Source: Bergeyella porcorum (GTDB lineage Bacteria; Bacteroidota; Bacteroidia; Flavobacteriales; Weeksellaceae). Taken from it: 64,000 nt of DNA. The notes under the pieces were generated by a model that was not told the origin of the DNA, did not search any database, and saw only the letters and a program-made list of their open reading frames with translations. Numbering within the stretch: the first letter of the stretch is position 1; the number at the start of each line of letters is the position of its first letter. A program made the position numbers and the translations under genes. Below are positions 36,012 to 45,174 of this stretch, in pieces. Location of the stretch: assembly GCF_042427575.1 (NCBI RefSeq), contig NZ_JBHMFD010000013.1, positions 248,001-312,000 of the forward strand, written 5' to 3'.

Positions 36012-36040
36012 AATAATCCTCTACTAATCAGAGGATTATT
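36012..36040. terminator. Bidirectional terminator between cas operon and CRISPR array
   Basis: Perfect 11-base arms AATAATCCTCT and AGAGGATTATT around ACTAATC. T-rich sequence follows on both strands (TTTGTTTG on plus, TTTGTTTTTT on minus). It can end cas transcription and the opposing array transcript. Confidence 0.85.
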
Positions 36041-36049
36041 TTGTTTGAG

Positions 36050-39000
36050 GTTGTAACTAATCACAAAGTTACACGAAATGAAAGCAATTCACAACGGAAG
36101 TTTCATTGAACGGAATTTCAATGCAGTTGTAACTAATCACAAAGTTACACGAAATGAAAGCAATTCACAACAAAACTTTTGTAGCAGACTTTGTATTTAA
36201 CGTTGTAACTAATCACAAAGTTACACGAAATGAAAGCAATTCACAACAATGTTGATACTGGTTTGTTTCATTTTACTGTTGTAACTAATCACAAAGTTAC
36301 ACGAAATGAAAGCAATTCACAACAAAAGCCTTAGAAGATTTAGCGGAGGATACGTTGTAACTAATCACAAAGTTACACGAAATGAAAGCAATTCACAACT
36401 CCTTTTCTTTCAATTGCTCGGCGAGTTCTGTTGTAACTAATCACAAAGTTACACGAAATGAAAGCAATTCACAACACGCTATATGAATGCTATTTTTATT
36501 ATATCGTTGTAACTAATCACAAAGTTACACGAAATGAAAGCAATTCACAACTTACCTGTGTTTTTTTCATCGATTTTAAAAGTTGTAACTAATCACAAAG
36601 TTACACGAAATGAAAGCAATTCACAACAGTACAGCCACTCCCTCAAAGTTCTTTCTTGTTGTAACTAATCACAAAGTTACACGAAATGAAAGCAATTCAC
36701 AACAGTCGATGTATTGAATCTCGGGGATTTCTTGTTGTAACTAATCACAAAGTTACACGAAATGAAAGCAATTCACAACTGATGGTTATCGATATCTCTC
36801 GGTAGTTTTAGTTGTAACTAATCACAAAGTTACACGAAATGAAAGCAATTCACAACAATGGATTATATCGTACCTGCCAATCGGCGGTTGTAACTAATCA
36901 CAAAGTTACACGAAATGAAAGCAATTCACAACTGGATTAAGCGAAGAAATACAAGGTGCAACGTTGTAACTAATCACAAAGTTACACGAAATGAAAGCAA
37001 TTCACAACCCTTTCATCCTTTGATAAATCAAATATTTGGTTGTAACTAATCACAAAGTTACACGAAATGAAAGCAATTCACAACTGCTACGCTCTACGAG
37101 CGAATGAGCGACAAGTTGTAACTAATCACAAAGTTACACGAAATGAAAGCAATTCACAACAAACCAAACAGCCCCAACGGTTGAACCACTGTTGTAACTA
37201 ATCACAAAGTTACACGAAATGAAAGCAATTCACAACGCATACGCCTATTTCTTATAGGACCTGCTCGTTGTAACTAATCACAAAGTTACACGAAATGAAA
37301 GCAATTCACAACCTTGATTTTGTGAGAAAAGAGAACCTGGAGGTTGTAACTAATCACAAAGTTACACGAAATGAAAGCAATTCACAACTAATAGAGCTAA
37401 TGTTATTTGGTGGGAAGAGTTGTAACTAATCACAAAGTTACACGAAATGAAAGCAATTCACAACCTTATCGTGTTCATCCTCGAACGAATGAAAGTTGTA
37501 ACTAATCACAAAGTTACACGAAATGAAAGCAATTCACAACACTTTTGGGTCATTTTCATCAAATACGAAAGTTGTAACTAATCACAAAGTTACACGAAAT
37601 GAAAGCAATTCACAACAAAGGTTTCATCAGCAAACGCATTATACCAGTTGTAACTAATCACAAAGTTACACGAAATGAAAGCAATTCACAACTAAATAGG
37701 ACTTTGGCGGTCTTGCAATTAAGTTGTAACTAATCACAAAGTTACACGAAATGAAAGCAATTCACAACTGTGATAATATTAATATTAAAATCATCCTTGT
37801 TGTAACTAATCACAAAGTTACACGAAATGAAAGCAATTCACAACATGGAATGTTGAGTGCTGAAAATATTCAAAGTTGTAACTAATCACAAAGTTACACG
37901 AAATGAAAGCAATTTACAACTATGAATTATCTAATAAATACTTGCCGTGTGTTGTAACTAATCACAAAGTTACACGAAATGAAAGCAATTCACAACCAGC
38001 GATGCGTATTTTTTCTTCTTCGTAGAGTTGTAACTAATCACAAAGTTACACGAAATGAAAGCAATTCACAACCTTTGTCCTCCCGAGTTATCCCAATACT
38101 TGGTTGTAACTAATCACAAAGTTACACGAAATGAAAGCAATTCACAACCAGTTATTTGTAATTCACCAGATATTTTAAGTTGTAACTAATCACAAAGTTA
38201 CACGAAATGAAAGCAATTTACAACTTAGTAACCCACCAATTTTTAATAAATTTTGTTGTAACTAATCACAAAGTTACACGAAATGAAAGCAATTTACAAC
38301 ACGGGTTAATTATCTAACCAAGGTGGATTAGTTGTAACTAATCACAAAGTTACACGAAATGAAAGCAATTTACAACCCTCCTTATCGTTTTTATTCTCGG
38401 AACGCTGTTGTAACTAATCACAAAGTTACACGAAATGAAAGCAATTTACAACACTTATCTCTATACCCGTGTGTTGTTAATAGTTGTAACTAATCACAAA
38501 GTTACACGAAATGAAAGCAATTTACAACAGGAGGTGTAACTTCAACAGATAAGGTTTCGTTGTAACTAATCACAAAGTTACACGAAATGAAAGCAATTCA
38601 CAACAACTGAGCTAATAACATCTTTCGCAGACTTGTTGTAACTAATCACAAAGTTACACGAAATGAAAGCAATTCACAACTTAATTCCTCCAGACCTTTC
38701 GTAATCCCTAGTTGTAACTAATCACAAAGTTACACGAAATGAAAGCAATTCACAACAAGTGTATAAAGGAACCCTAGATGGAAAAAGTTGTAACTAATCA
38801 CAAAGTTACACGAAATGAAAGCAATTCACAACTATCTCTGTAAAGAGAGACCGCAAGGGCTAGTTGTAACTAATCACAAAGTTACACGAAATGAAAGCAA
38901 TTCACAACCATACCACAGAGTGTATTTAACCATCATTAGTTGTAACTAATCACAAAGTTACACGAAATGAAAGCAATTTACAACGTTTTCTCAAAGTAAG

Positions 39001-40124
39001 ATTGAAAAGCGTTCGTTGTAACTAATCACAAAGTTACACGAAATGAAAGCAATTTACAACGATGAAATAAAAGAAGAATCCCAAAAACAAGTTGTAACTA
39101 ATCACAAAGTTACACGAAATGAAAGCAATTTACAACTAGGAGACGTGGGATTACAAGTACTAGGAGGTTGTAACTAATCACAAAGTTACACGAAATGAAA
39201 GCAATTTACAACCACTCGCTTCAAAATATCTTCGGAAAATGAGTTGTAACTAATCACAAAGTTACACGAAATGAAAGCAATTTACAACGAGGTAGTATTT
39301 ATACTCCTAGTGTACTATGTTGTAACTAATCACAAAGTTACACGAAATGAAAGCAATTTACAACCGTTAAACATATTTCTAATGAAAATAGTAAGTTGTA
39401 ACTAATCACAAAGTTACACGAAATGAAAGCAATTTACAACGGGTGAGCAAGACTACGAGGGTACGATGAGGTTGTAACTAATCACAAAGTTACACGAAAT
39501 GAAAGCAATTTACAACACACCTGATAAGACTTACTACTGGGATACTGTTGTAACTAATCACAAAGTTACACGAAATGAAAGCAATTTACAACTTATTCGC
39601 CTTGCGGAAACATCAAATCTATGTTGTAACTAATCACAAAGTTACACGAAATGAAAGCAATTTACAACCAATAAGTTTAGGGCTAGTACACTACCACTGT
39701 TGTAACTAATCACAAAGTTACACGAAATGAAAGCAATTTACAACGGTATCAAAATTTGGTCCTCCAAGTAATTAGTTGTAACTAATCACAGAGTTACACG
39801 AAATGAAAGCAATTTACAACCACATTACAGCAACAGGCACAATTAACAGCGTTGTAACTAATCACAAAGTTACACGAAATGAAAGCAATTTACAACAAGC
39901 CACGCTGCTAGCTCATCGGCGGAGTTGTTGTAACTAATCACAAAGTTACACGAAATGAAAGCAATTTACAACCTTTACCAAATTTTCCTATATAAACTTT
40001 TTGTTGTAACTAATCACAAAGTTACACGAAATGAAAGCAATTTACAACAGCTTTACCGTATGTAAACTTCTTCTATATGTTGTAACTAATCACAAAGTTA
40101 CACGAAATGAAAGCAATTTACAAC
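36050..40124 (-). CRISPR. Type II-C CRISPR array, 54 repeats and 53 spacers
   Basis: 46-bp repeats at a 76-bp period from 36050 to 40079. All spacers are 30 nt, as far as checked, except one of 31 nt (36780-36810). On the plus strand the repeat begins GTTGTAACTAATCACAAAGT, continues TACACGAAATGAAAGCAA and ends TTCACAAC or TTTACAAC. The crRNA is read on the minus strand, shown by the tracrRNA anti-repeat, so the leader is at the 40.1-kb end. The T variant covers repeats 25, 29-33 and 39-54; the rest are C. One repeat (39775) has an internal A-to-G change. GTAACT and AGTTAC within the repeat form a 6-bp stem. Near-absence of repeat decay suggests an active or recently active array. Confidence 0.98.
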
Positions 40125-40161
40125 TCAGCATCTTCAACCCCCAAGTACAATTTTTAGATTA

Positions 40162-40195
40162 CAAATTTATAAAATAAACTTTTAGGTTCCTCAAA
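40162..40195 (-). promoter_or_regulatory. CRISPR leader promoter
   Basis: Minus strand TTTG at 40192-40195, 22-nt spacer, TAAATTTG at 40162-40169, 37 bp before the first repeat at 40124. The leader available before the insertion-sequence end is only about 86 bp (40125-40210). Confidence 0.6.
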
Positions 40196-40210
40196 ATTCA
40201 ATGTTAATCT

Positions 40211-40515
40211 AGGTTAAACGCACGAAATTTATAAAACATTAGTATCCAGTGAACTAAAAACTCGATTAAAGGTATCGTGCGAGGGCACTCCGTTGGGAAG
40301 CTTACAATATTCACGCACAAAATCAGAGTGATTTTCAGCAAATAATACCATATCTTCGTAGTCTTCGCCGTTGCTCAAATAGGTGAAAAGTCCAATGAGA
40401 AGTATGTCAGAAAGAAGATGATTGTATTTGTTCACAATACGAAAATCCTCAATGTCAGAAAAATAACTTACTAAATCCATAAAAACAAAAATATTAAATT
40501 TCGTGCGTTTGACCT
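40211..40515. mobile_element. Internally deleted insertion sequence (ISAs1-like)
   Basis: 305 bp bounded by 20-bp inverted repeats matching at 19 positions: AGGTTAAACGCACGAAATTT at 40211-40230 and AAATTTCGTGCGTTTGACCT at 40496-40515. Inside is only the first fifth of a transposase. It could be moved only by a full-length relative elsewhere. I see no clear target-site duplication. Confidence 0.8.
40229..40480 (-). pseudogene. Transposase N-terminal fragment, H-repeat/ISAs1 type
   Basis: 83 codons: MDLVSYFSDIEDFRIVNKYN, HLLSDILLIGLFTYLSNGEDYED and LPNGVPSHDTFNRVFSSLD are the conserved N-terminal part of ISAs1-family (H-repeat-associated) transposases, normally about 370 residues. The reading ends in NVL and a TAA supplied by the terminal inverted repeat, so everything containing the DDE catalytic core is deleted. 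Non-functional. Confidence 0.85.
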
Positions 40516-40557
40516 AAAGATATTTATTTCACCGAAAAAAAATAATTCTAAAATCCC

Positions 40558-40565
40558 TAACTTTG
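40558..40565 (+). promoter_or_regulatory. -7 box of the threonylcarbamoyl-AMP synthase gene
   Basis: TAACTTTG, exact consensus, 21 bp before the ATG at 40587; the in-frame TTG at 40563 lies within it. Confidence 0.5.
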
Positions 40566-40586
40566 CCTTTCATAAAACCACACTCT

Positions 40587-41198
40587 ATGGCAACTGTCTT
40601 TAAAATATATCCTGAAAACCCACAAGAAAACCTTCTAGACAAAGTAGTAGAAACCCTCAGAAATGGAGGTATCATTATCTATCCTTCGGATACGGTCTAT
40701 GCTTTGGGCTGCGATATCAACAATACCAAGGCGATGGAAAAACTCGCTCAAATCAAAGGGGTAAAATTGGACAAAGCTCAATTTTCCATCATTTGCAATA
40801 ACCTTAGCCACCTTTCAGATTATACCAAATCTATTGACAATGCTACTTTTCGCCTGCTAAAAAGCCATATCCCTGGTCCTTTTACCTTTATCTTGGAAGC
40901 TGGGAAAAATTTACCTTCGGCTTACAAAGGGCATAAAACCATCGGCATTCGTGTGCCAGACCATTCGGTACCGCAGTTGCTTGTAGAAAAGTTGGGCAAT
41001 CCTATCGCCTCCACATCCATTAAAGATGAAGACGAAGTGCTAGAATACACTACCGACCCCGAACTCATTGCTGAAAAATACGACCACTTGGTGGATATTG
41101 TGATTGATAGTGGCTATGGCGATAATGTAGCTTCCACCATCGTAGATCTTACTAGCGGTGAACCAGCAATCATCCGTGAAGGAAAAGGACAGCTTTAA
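40587..41198 (+). CDS. L-threonylcarbamoyladenylate synthase, Sua5/YrdC family
   Basis: 203 residues, single YrdC domain. Makes threonylcarbamoyl-AMP from threonine, bicarbonate and ATP for the t6A modification at position 37 of tRNA. Motifs: GGIIIYPSDTVYALGCDI near residue 30, KGVKLDKAQFSIICNNL, GPFTFILEAG, KTIGIRVPDH and PIASTSIKDEDEV. The start at 40587 is selected since TTG at 40563 is part of the -7 box. Its stop codon directly abuts intergenic repeat block D. Confidence 0.9.
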   Translation: MATVFKIYPENPQENLLDKVVETLRNGGIIIYPSDTVYALGCDINNTKAMEKLAQIKGVKLDKAQFSIICNNLSHLSDYTKSIDNATFRLLKSHIPGPFTFILEAGKNLPSAYKGHKTIGIRVPDHSVPQLLVEKLGNPIASTSIKDEDEVLEYTTDPELIAEKYDHLVDIVIDSGYGDNVASTIVDLTSGEPAIIREGKGQL

Positions 41199-41387
41199 AA
41201 GTTTTGAGTGCTTAGTTTTGAGTTTTTTTTAGAAGAAAGAAGAAAGACCAACTCAACAAGTTTTAAGTGCTGAATTTTGAGTGTTGAGTTTTTTTGAAAA
41301 AAAAGAAAGAGAAAAAAACTCTTAACCTTATAACTTTCTAACATCTAATTTCTAACATCTAACTTTCCAACCTCTAATTTCCAACCA
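41199..41387. repeat. Intergenic repeat block D
   Basis: Starts at the stop codon with AGTTTTGAGTGCTTAGTTTTG, repeats this module with AAGTGCTGAATTTTGAG, then an A/G-rich bridge and AAAAAACTCTTAACCTTATA. It ends with four CTAACATCTAATTT-type words that reach the yaaA start codon. This is the inverted counterpart of block C. Confidence 0.85.
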
Positions 41388-42146
41388 ATGAAAATCATCA
41401 CTTCTCCAGCGAAACTAATGAACATCAGCAATTCAACCGAATTTCTAAAACCCTCCAAGCCTACCTTCATCCAAGAAGCAGCGTTGATACAATCTTACCT
41501 CAAAGAAAAATCGCCAAAGTTCCTTTCGGAATTGATGGAAATTTCGCCCAAATTAGCCGAAGAAAACTGGGAGCGAAACCAAAACTGGAAAGCCAATCCC
41601 ACAGCGAAAGAATCTGCTCCTGCAATGTTTGCCTTCACAGGCGAAGTTTACAGAGGTTTAGACGCCAATACCCTCAGCAAAGAAGCGGTAGATTATCTTC
41701 AGAAAAATTACAGAATGCTCTCTGGGCTCTACGGCTGGCTAAAGCCTTCGGACAAGGTAATGCTATACCGATTGGAAATGGGAAGACACTTTGAATTTGA
41801 GCATTATAAAAATCTCTATGAATTTTGGCAAGATAAGGTAACCGCTCAGCTTAATAGCGAACTCAAAAAGAAAGACTTGGTGCTCAATTTGGCAAGCAAC
41901 GAATATTTCAAAGTGATTGATAAAAAGAAAGTCAATGCACCGATTATCAATTTTGATTTTTACGAACTCAAAAGCGGAAAGCCTAAAACCATTGTGGTCT
42001 ATACCAAGCACGCCAGAGGACTGGTGGTGAGATTCTGTGCAGAAACCAATGCCCAAACGCTGAATGATGTAAAGGCGTTCAACTACGAAGGATACAGAAT
42101 AGATGAAGAACGCTCTACCGATAGCAATTTGGTTTTTGTAAGATAA
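41388..42146 (+). CDS. yaaA: YaaA family peroxide-stress protein
   Basis: 252 residues, normal length for the DUF328/YaaA family. N-terminal MKIITSPAKLMNI, PAMFAFTGEVYRGLDA (about 84), LSGLYGWLKPSDKVMLYRLEMG (about 111) and GLVVRFCAETNAQTLNDVKAFNYEGY near the end are family motifs. In E. coli YaaA lowers free iron and oxidative DNA damage during peroxide stress; a DNA-binding fold has been reported. It is sandwiched between two intergenic repeat blocks. Confidence 0.92.
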   Translation: MKIITSPAKLMNISNSTEFLKPSKPTFIQEAALIQSYLKEKSPKFLSELMEISPKLAEENWERNQNWKANPTAKESAPAMFAFTGEVYRGLDANTLSKEAVDYLQKNYRMLSGLYGWLKPSDKVMLYRLEMGRHFEFEHYKNLYEFWQDKVTAQLNSELKKKDLVLNLASNEYFKVIDKKKVNAPIINFDFYELKSGKPKTIVVYTKHARGLVVRFCAETNAQTLNDVKAFNYEGYRIDEERSTDSNLVFVR

Positions 42147-42187
42147 ATTTTTAGTTTTAAGTGTTGAGTTTTGGGTTTAATTTGTAA
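42147..42187. repeat. Intergenic repeat block E, short
   Basis: Directly after the yaaA stop: AGTTTTAAGTGTTGAGTTTT and GGGTTTAA. Only the first module of the family is present. Confidence 0.6.
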
Positions 42188-42205
42188 GTGCAGATTTGGG
42201 AGAAA

Positions 42206-43093
42206 ATGACTATTTCGGAATTAAAAATAGAATTTAAAAGGGCGTTATCGGCATTGTATTCCGAATCGGAAAGTGCGGAGCTTTTCTATATTTTTGCTCA
42301 TCATATCATCGGATTGGATAAGTTTCAGTTGAGAAAATTTTCTCATCAAACCGTTTTGCAACAAGATGAAGAAGCTTTAAAACACATCATCTCCGAACTA
42401 AAAACAGGCAAACCCTATCAATACATTTTGGGAACAGCCGAGTTTTATGGATGTTCGTTTTTCGTAAACGAACACACCCTCATTCCACGCCCAGAAACCG
42501 AAGAATTGCTAGAATTTGCCATTGAGAAAATCCATAATCGCTGGGATAATAAAGAGAAACAATTCAATTCTGCTGAAAACAATTCCAAACTCAATTTCCG
42601 AATATTAGACATCGGTACAGGAAGCGGCATTATCCCTATCGTACTGAAAAAACATTTCCCTAATGCTGACATCACCGCCATCGACATTTCCGAACAAGCA
42701 TTGGAAATCGCCAGAAAAAATGCGGAATACCATCAAACGCCAATTCGGTTTATCCAGCAAGATTATCTCCATAGTACTTTAGAAGAGAATTATGACATTA
42801 TCATTTCCAATCCTCCTTATATCGGGCAAAATGAAGCCGATGAAATCGCTCCATCAGTAAAGGGATTTGAGCCAGTATCAGCTCTTTTTTCGCCTACTAC
42901 CGACCCATTGATTTTCTATAGAAAAATAGCCCAAGATGGCGAAAAACACCTCCGTGAAAAAGGGATGATATTCTTAGAAATCAATCAGAAATTGGGAAAA
43001 GAAACTTTAGATTTATTTCAAAATTTCCCCGAAAAACAACTTCTGAAAGACCTTTCGAGTAATGATAGAATAATTTATGCAGGGAAAGAATAA
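42206..43093 (+). CDS. prmC: Release factor glutamine methyltransferase
   Basis: 295 residues. Methylates the Gln of the GGQ motif in peptide chain release factors. N-terminal helical domain, then YQYILGTAEFYG and FFVNEHTLIPRPETEEL. The SAM-binding loop is ILDIGTGSGIIPIVL (about 140), and the catalytic NPPYIG follows near 208 (IIISNPPYIGQNEADE). ATG at 42206 is chosen over a GTG six codons upstream; GGGAG precedes it at a usable distance. Confidence 0.93.
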   Translation: MTISELKIEFKRALSALYSESESAELFYIFAHHIIGLDKFQLRKFSHQTVLQQDEEALKHIISELKTGKPYQYILGTAEFYGCSFFVNEHTLIPRPETEELLEFAIEKIHNRWDNKEKQFNSAENNSKLNFRILDIGTGSGIIPIVLKKHFPNADITAIDISEQALEIARKNAEYHQTPIRFIQQDYLHSTLEENYDIIISNPPYIGQNEADEIAPSVKGFEPVSALFSPTTDPLIFYRKIAQDGEKHLREKGMIFLEINQKLGKETLDLFQNFPEKQLLKDLSSNDRIIYAGKE

Positions 43094-43162
43094 ATTCATT
43101 TTACCATCAATTCATTCTTGAGTTTACACTAATCCTATAACTCAGAATTCCGATATTTTTTG

Positions 43163-43170
43163 TACTTTTG
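43163..43170 (+). promoter_or_regulatory. -7 box of parE
   Basis: TACTTTTG, exact TAnnTTTG, 23 bp before the ATG at 43194; the in-frame GTG at 43170 overlaps its last base. Confidence 0.5.
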
Positions 43171-43193
43171 TGGATTACATCTCTGAAAATTCT

Positions 43194-45059
43194 ATGAGCG
43201 AACATAATACTGCACAATACACCGAGGATAATATTAAAACGCTAGAGCCCCGCGAACACGTTAGGCTAAGACCTGGTATGTACATCGGGAAGTTGGGCGA
43301 TGGCTCTTCCGTAGATGATGGGATTTATATCCTTCTGAAAGAAGTCATTGATAACTCCATAGACGAGTTTAGAATGAAGTTTGGGAAACGCATTGATGTG
43401 AAAATCAAAGACGGGAAAGTGGTGGTAAGAGACTACGGACGTGGGATTCCTCTGGGAAAGATAGTAGATGTAGTATCCATTATGAATACGGGTGGAAAGT
43501 ATGATGATGGGGCTTTTAAAAAATCCATCGGGCTCAATGGAGTGGGTACCAAAGCCGTAAACTTCTTGTCCTCCTATTTTCAGGTGAAATCCATTAGAGA
43601 TGGCAAAACCAGAAGTGCCGAGTTTCGCGAAGGGAAGTTGGCTGAAGTTTTTGAGGAAACCGAAACCACCGAGCGAAACGGAACGGAAATTACCTTCACT
43701 CCAGATGATACCATTTTCGTGAATTACAAATTCCGAAATGAATATGTAGAGCGAATGCTCCGCAATTATACTTACCTCAATTTAGGTCTGAAAATCTACT
43801 ATAATGGAGAGGTTTTTGAGTCTCAAAACGGATTGAAAGACCTTTTGGAGGATGAAATCAACGGACAGCCAATCATCTATCCTATCATTCACATCAAAGA
43901 TGAGGATATGGAGATTGCCATTACCCACTCGGATAAATCGCAATCCGAAACCTATTTCTCTTTCGTGAATGGGCAATATACCTCACAAGGAGGAACGCAC
44001 CTTAATGCCTTCAAGGAGGCTTTTGTGAAAACCGTGAAGGAATTTTATGGTAAAAATTTTGAAGCTACGGATATTAGAAAAGCGATTATTGGAGCGGTGT
44101 ATATCAATGTGGGAAACCCGGTTTTTGAGTCCCAAACCAAAACCAAACTCGGCTCTACCACAATGGGACAAGACAAAGATGGCAACGAGCTGGAAACCAT
44201 CAGAACTTTTGTCAATAATTATATGAAAAGCAAACTGGATAATTTTCTACACAAAAATCCAGAGATTGCCGAAGCACTTCATAAGAAAATCCTCGTTTCC
44301 GAAAGGGAAAGAAAGGAGCTTTCAGGGATTCAAAAACTGGCAAGAGAACGAGCTAAAAAAGTATCGCTGCATAATAAAAAATTAAGAGATTGTCGCCAGC
44401 ATTATAACGACCAAAAGGCAGAGCGAAAATCTGAAACTCAGATATTTATCACCGAGGGAGATTCAGCATCAGGGTCTATCACCAAAAGTAGAGATGTGGA
44501 AACCCAAGCTGTTTTTTCATTGAAAGGTAAACCACTCAATTGCTATGGATTGACCAAAAAAGTGGTTTATGAAAACGAGGAGTTCAACCTCTTGCAGGCC
44601 GCTCTCAACATTGAAGAAAGTTTGGAAGACTTGCGTTACAATCAAGTGATTATCGCCACCGATGCCGATGTGGATGGAATGCACATTCGCCTACTGATGA
44701 TTACTTTTTTCCTTCAATTCTTCCCTGATGTGATTAAAAACGGGCACTTGTACATCCTTCAGACGCCGTTGTTCAGAGTAAGAAATAAGAAAGAGACTCG
44801 CTATTGCTATACCGAAGCGGAAAGACTAAAAGCATTGGAAGAATTAGGGAAAAATCCTGAAATTACCCGCTTTAAAGGGCTTGGTGAAATCTCACCCGAT
44901 GAGTTTAAACATTTCATAGGGAAAGACATTCGCTTAGAGCCTGTGGTGATAGGGAAAGATACCACCATAGACCAACTTCTGGAGTTTTATATGGGGAAAA
45001 ACACCCCTGATAGACAAAACTTTATCCTTGAAAATCTGGTGATAGAAGAAGGGGTTTGA
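43194..45059 (+). CDS. parE: DNA topoisomerase IV subunit B
   Basis: 621 residues. ATPase subunit of the type II topoisomerase that unlinks daughter chromosomes. GHKL ATPase: EVIDNSIDEF, DYGRGIPLG, GLNGVGTKAVNFLS and the transducer QTKTKLG. Toprim domain: EGDSASGS near residue 421 and the metal-binding DADVDGMHI near 490, then FKGLGEI. Its shorter length and separation from gyrA but pairing with a parC-like gene favour ParE over GyrB. The parC gene follows after one small membrane-protein gene. Confidence 0.9.
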   Translation: MSEHNTAQYTEDNIKTLEPREHVRLRPGMYIGKLGDGSSVDDGIYILLKEVIDNSIDEFRMKFGKRIDVKIKDGKVVVRDYGRGIPLGKIVDVVSIMNTGGKYDDGAFKKSIGLNGVGTKAVNFLSSYFQVKSIRDGKTRSAEFREGKLAEVFEETETTERNGTEITFTPDDTIFVNYKFRNEYVERMLRNYTYLNLGLKIYYNGEVFESQNGLKDLLEDEINGQPIIYPIIHIKDEDMEIAITHSDKSQSETYFSFVNGQYTSQGGTHLNAFKEAFVKTVKEFYGKNFEATDIRKAIIGAVYINVGNPVFESQTKTKLGSTTMGQDKDGNELETIRTFVNNYMKSKLDNFLHKNPEIAEALHKKILVSERERKELSGIQKLARERAKKVSLHNKKLRDCRQHYNDQKAERKSETQIFITEGDSASGSITKSRDVETQAVFSLKGKPLNCYGLTKKVVYENEEFNLLQAALNIEESLEDLRYNQVIIATDADVDGMHIRLLMITFFLQFFPDVIKNGHLYILQTPLFRVRNKKETRYCYTEAERLKALEELGKNPEITRFKGLGEISPDEFKHFIGKDIRLEPVVIGKDTTIDQLLEFYMGKNTPDRQNFILENLVIEEGV

Positions 45060-45113
45060 TGATTCAAAGTTCAAGGTTCAAGATTCAAAGTTTAAGGTTC
45101 AAGGTTAGATGAT
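45060..45113. repeat. Intergenic repeat block F
   Basis: Starts at the parE stop with repeated TTCAAGGTTCAAG-type words (TTCAAAGTTCAAGGTTCAAG, then GGTTCAAGGTTAGA). It matches the first part of block A. Confidence 0.65.
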
Positions 45114-45174
45114 GCAAGTGTGTAGGATTTAGAAAATCATTTACCATCAGTCAATAATTTTAAAAAATATAAAG

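Noticed and set aside
37845..37874. Spacer sharing TGTTGAGTGCTGAA with intergenic repeat block B (23286-23300), possible self-targeting
   Set aside because: Only 14 of 30 positions are contiguous. A chance 14-base match between 53 spacers and 64 kb is not unlikely.
40229..40480. An 83-codon gene next to the CRISPR leader, possibly a CRISPR accessory gene
   Set aside because: It is the N-terminal piece of an ISAs1-type transposase enclosed by inverted repeats.
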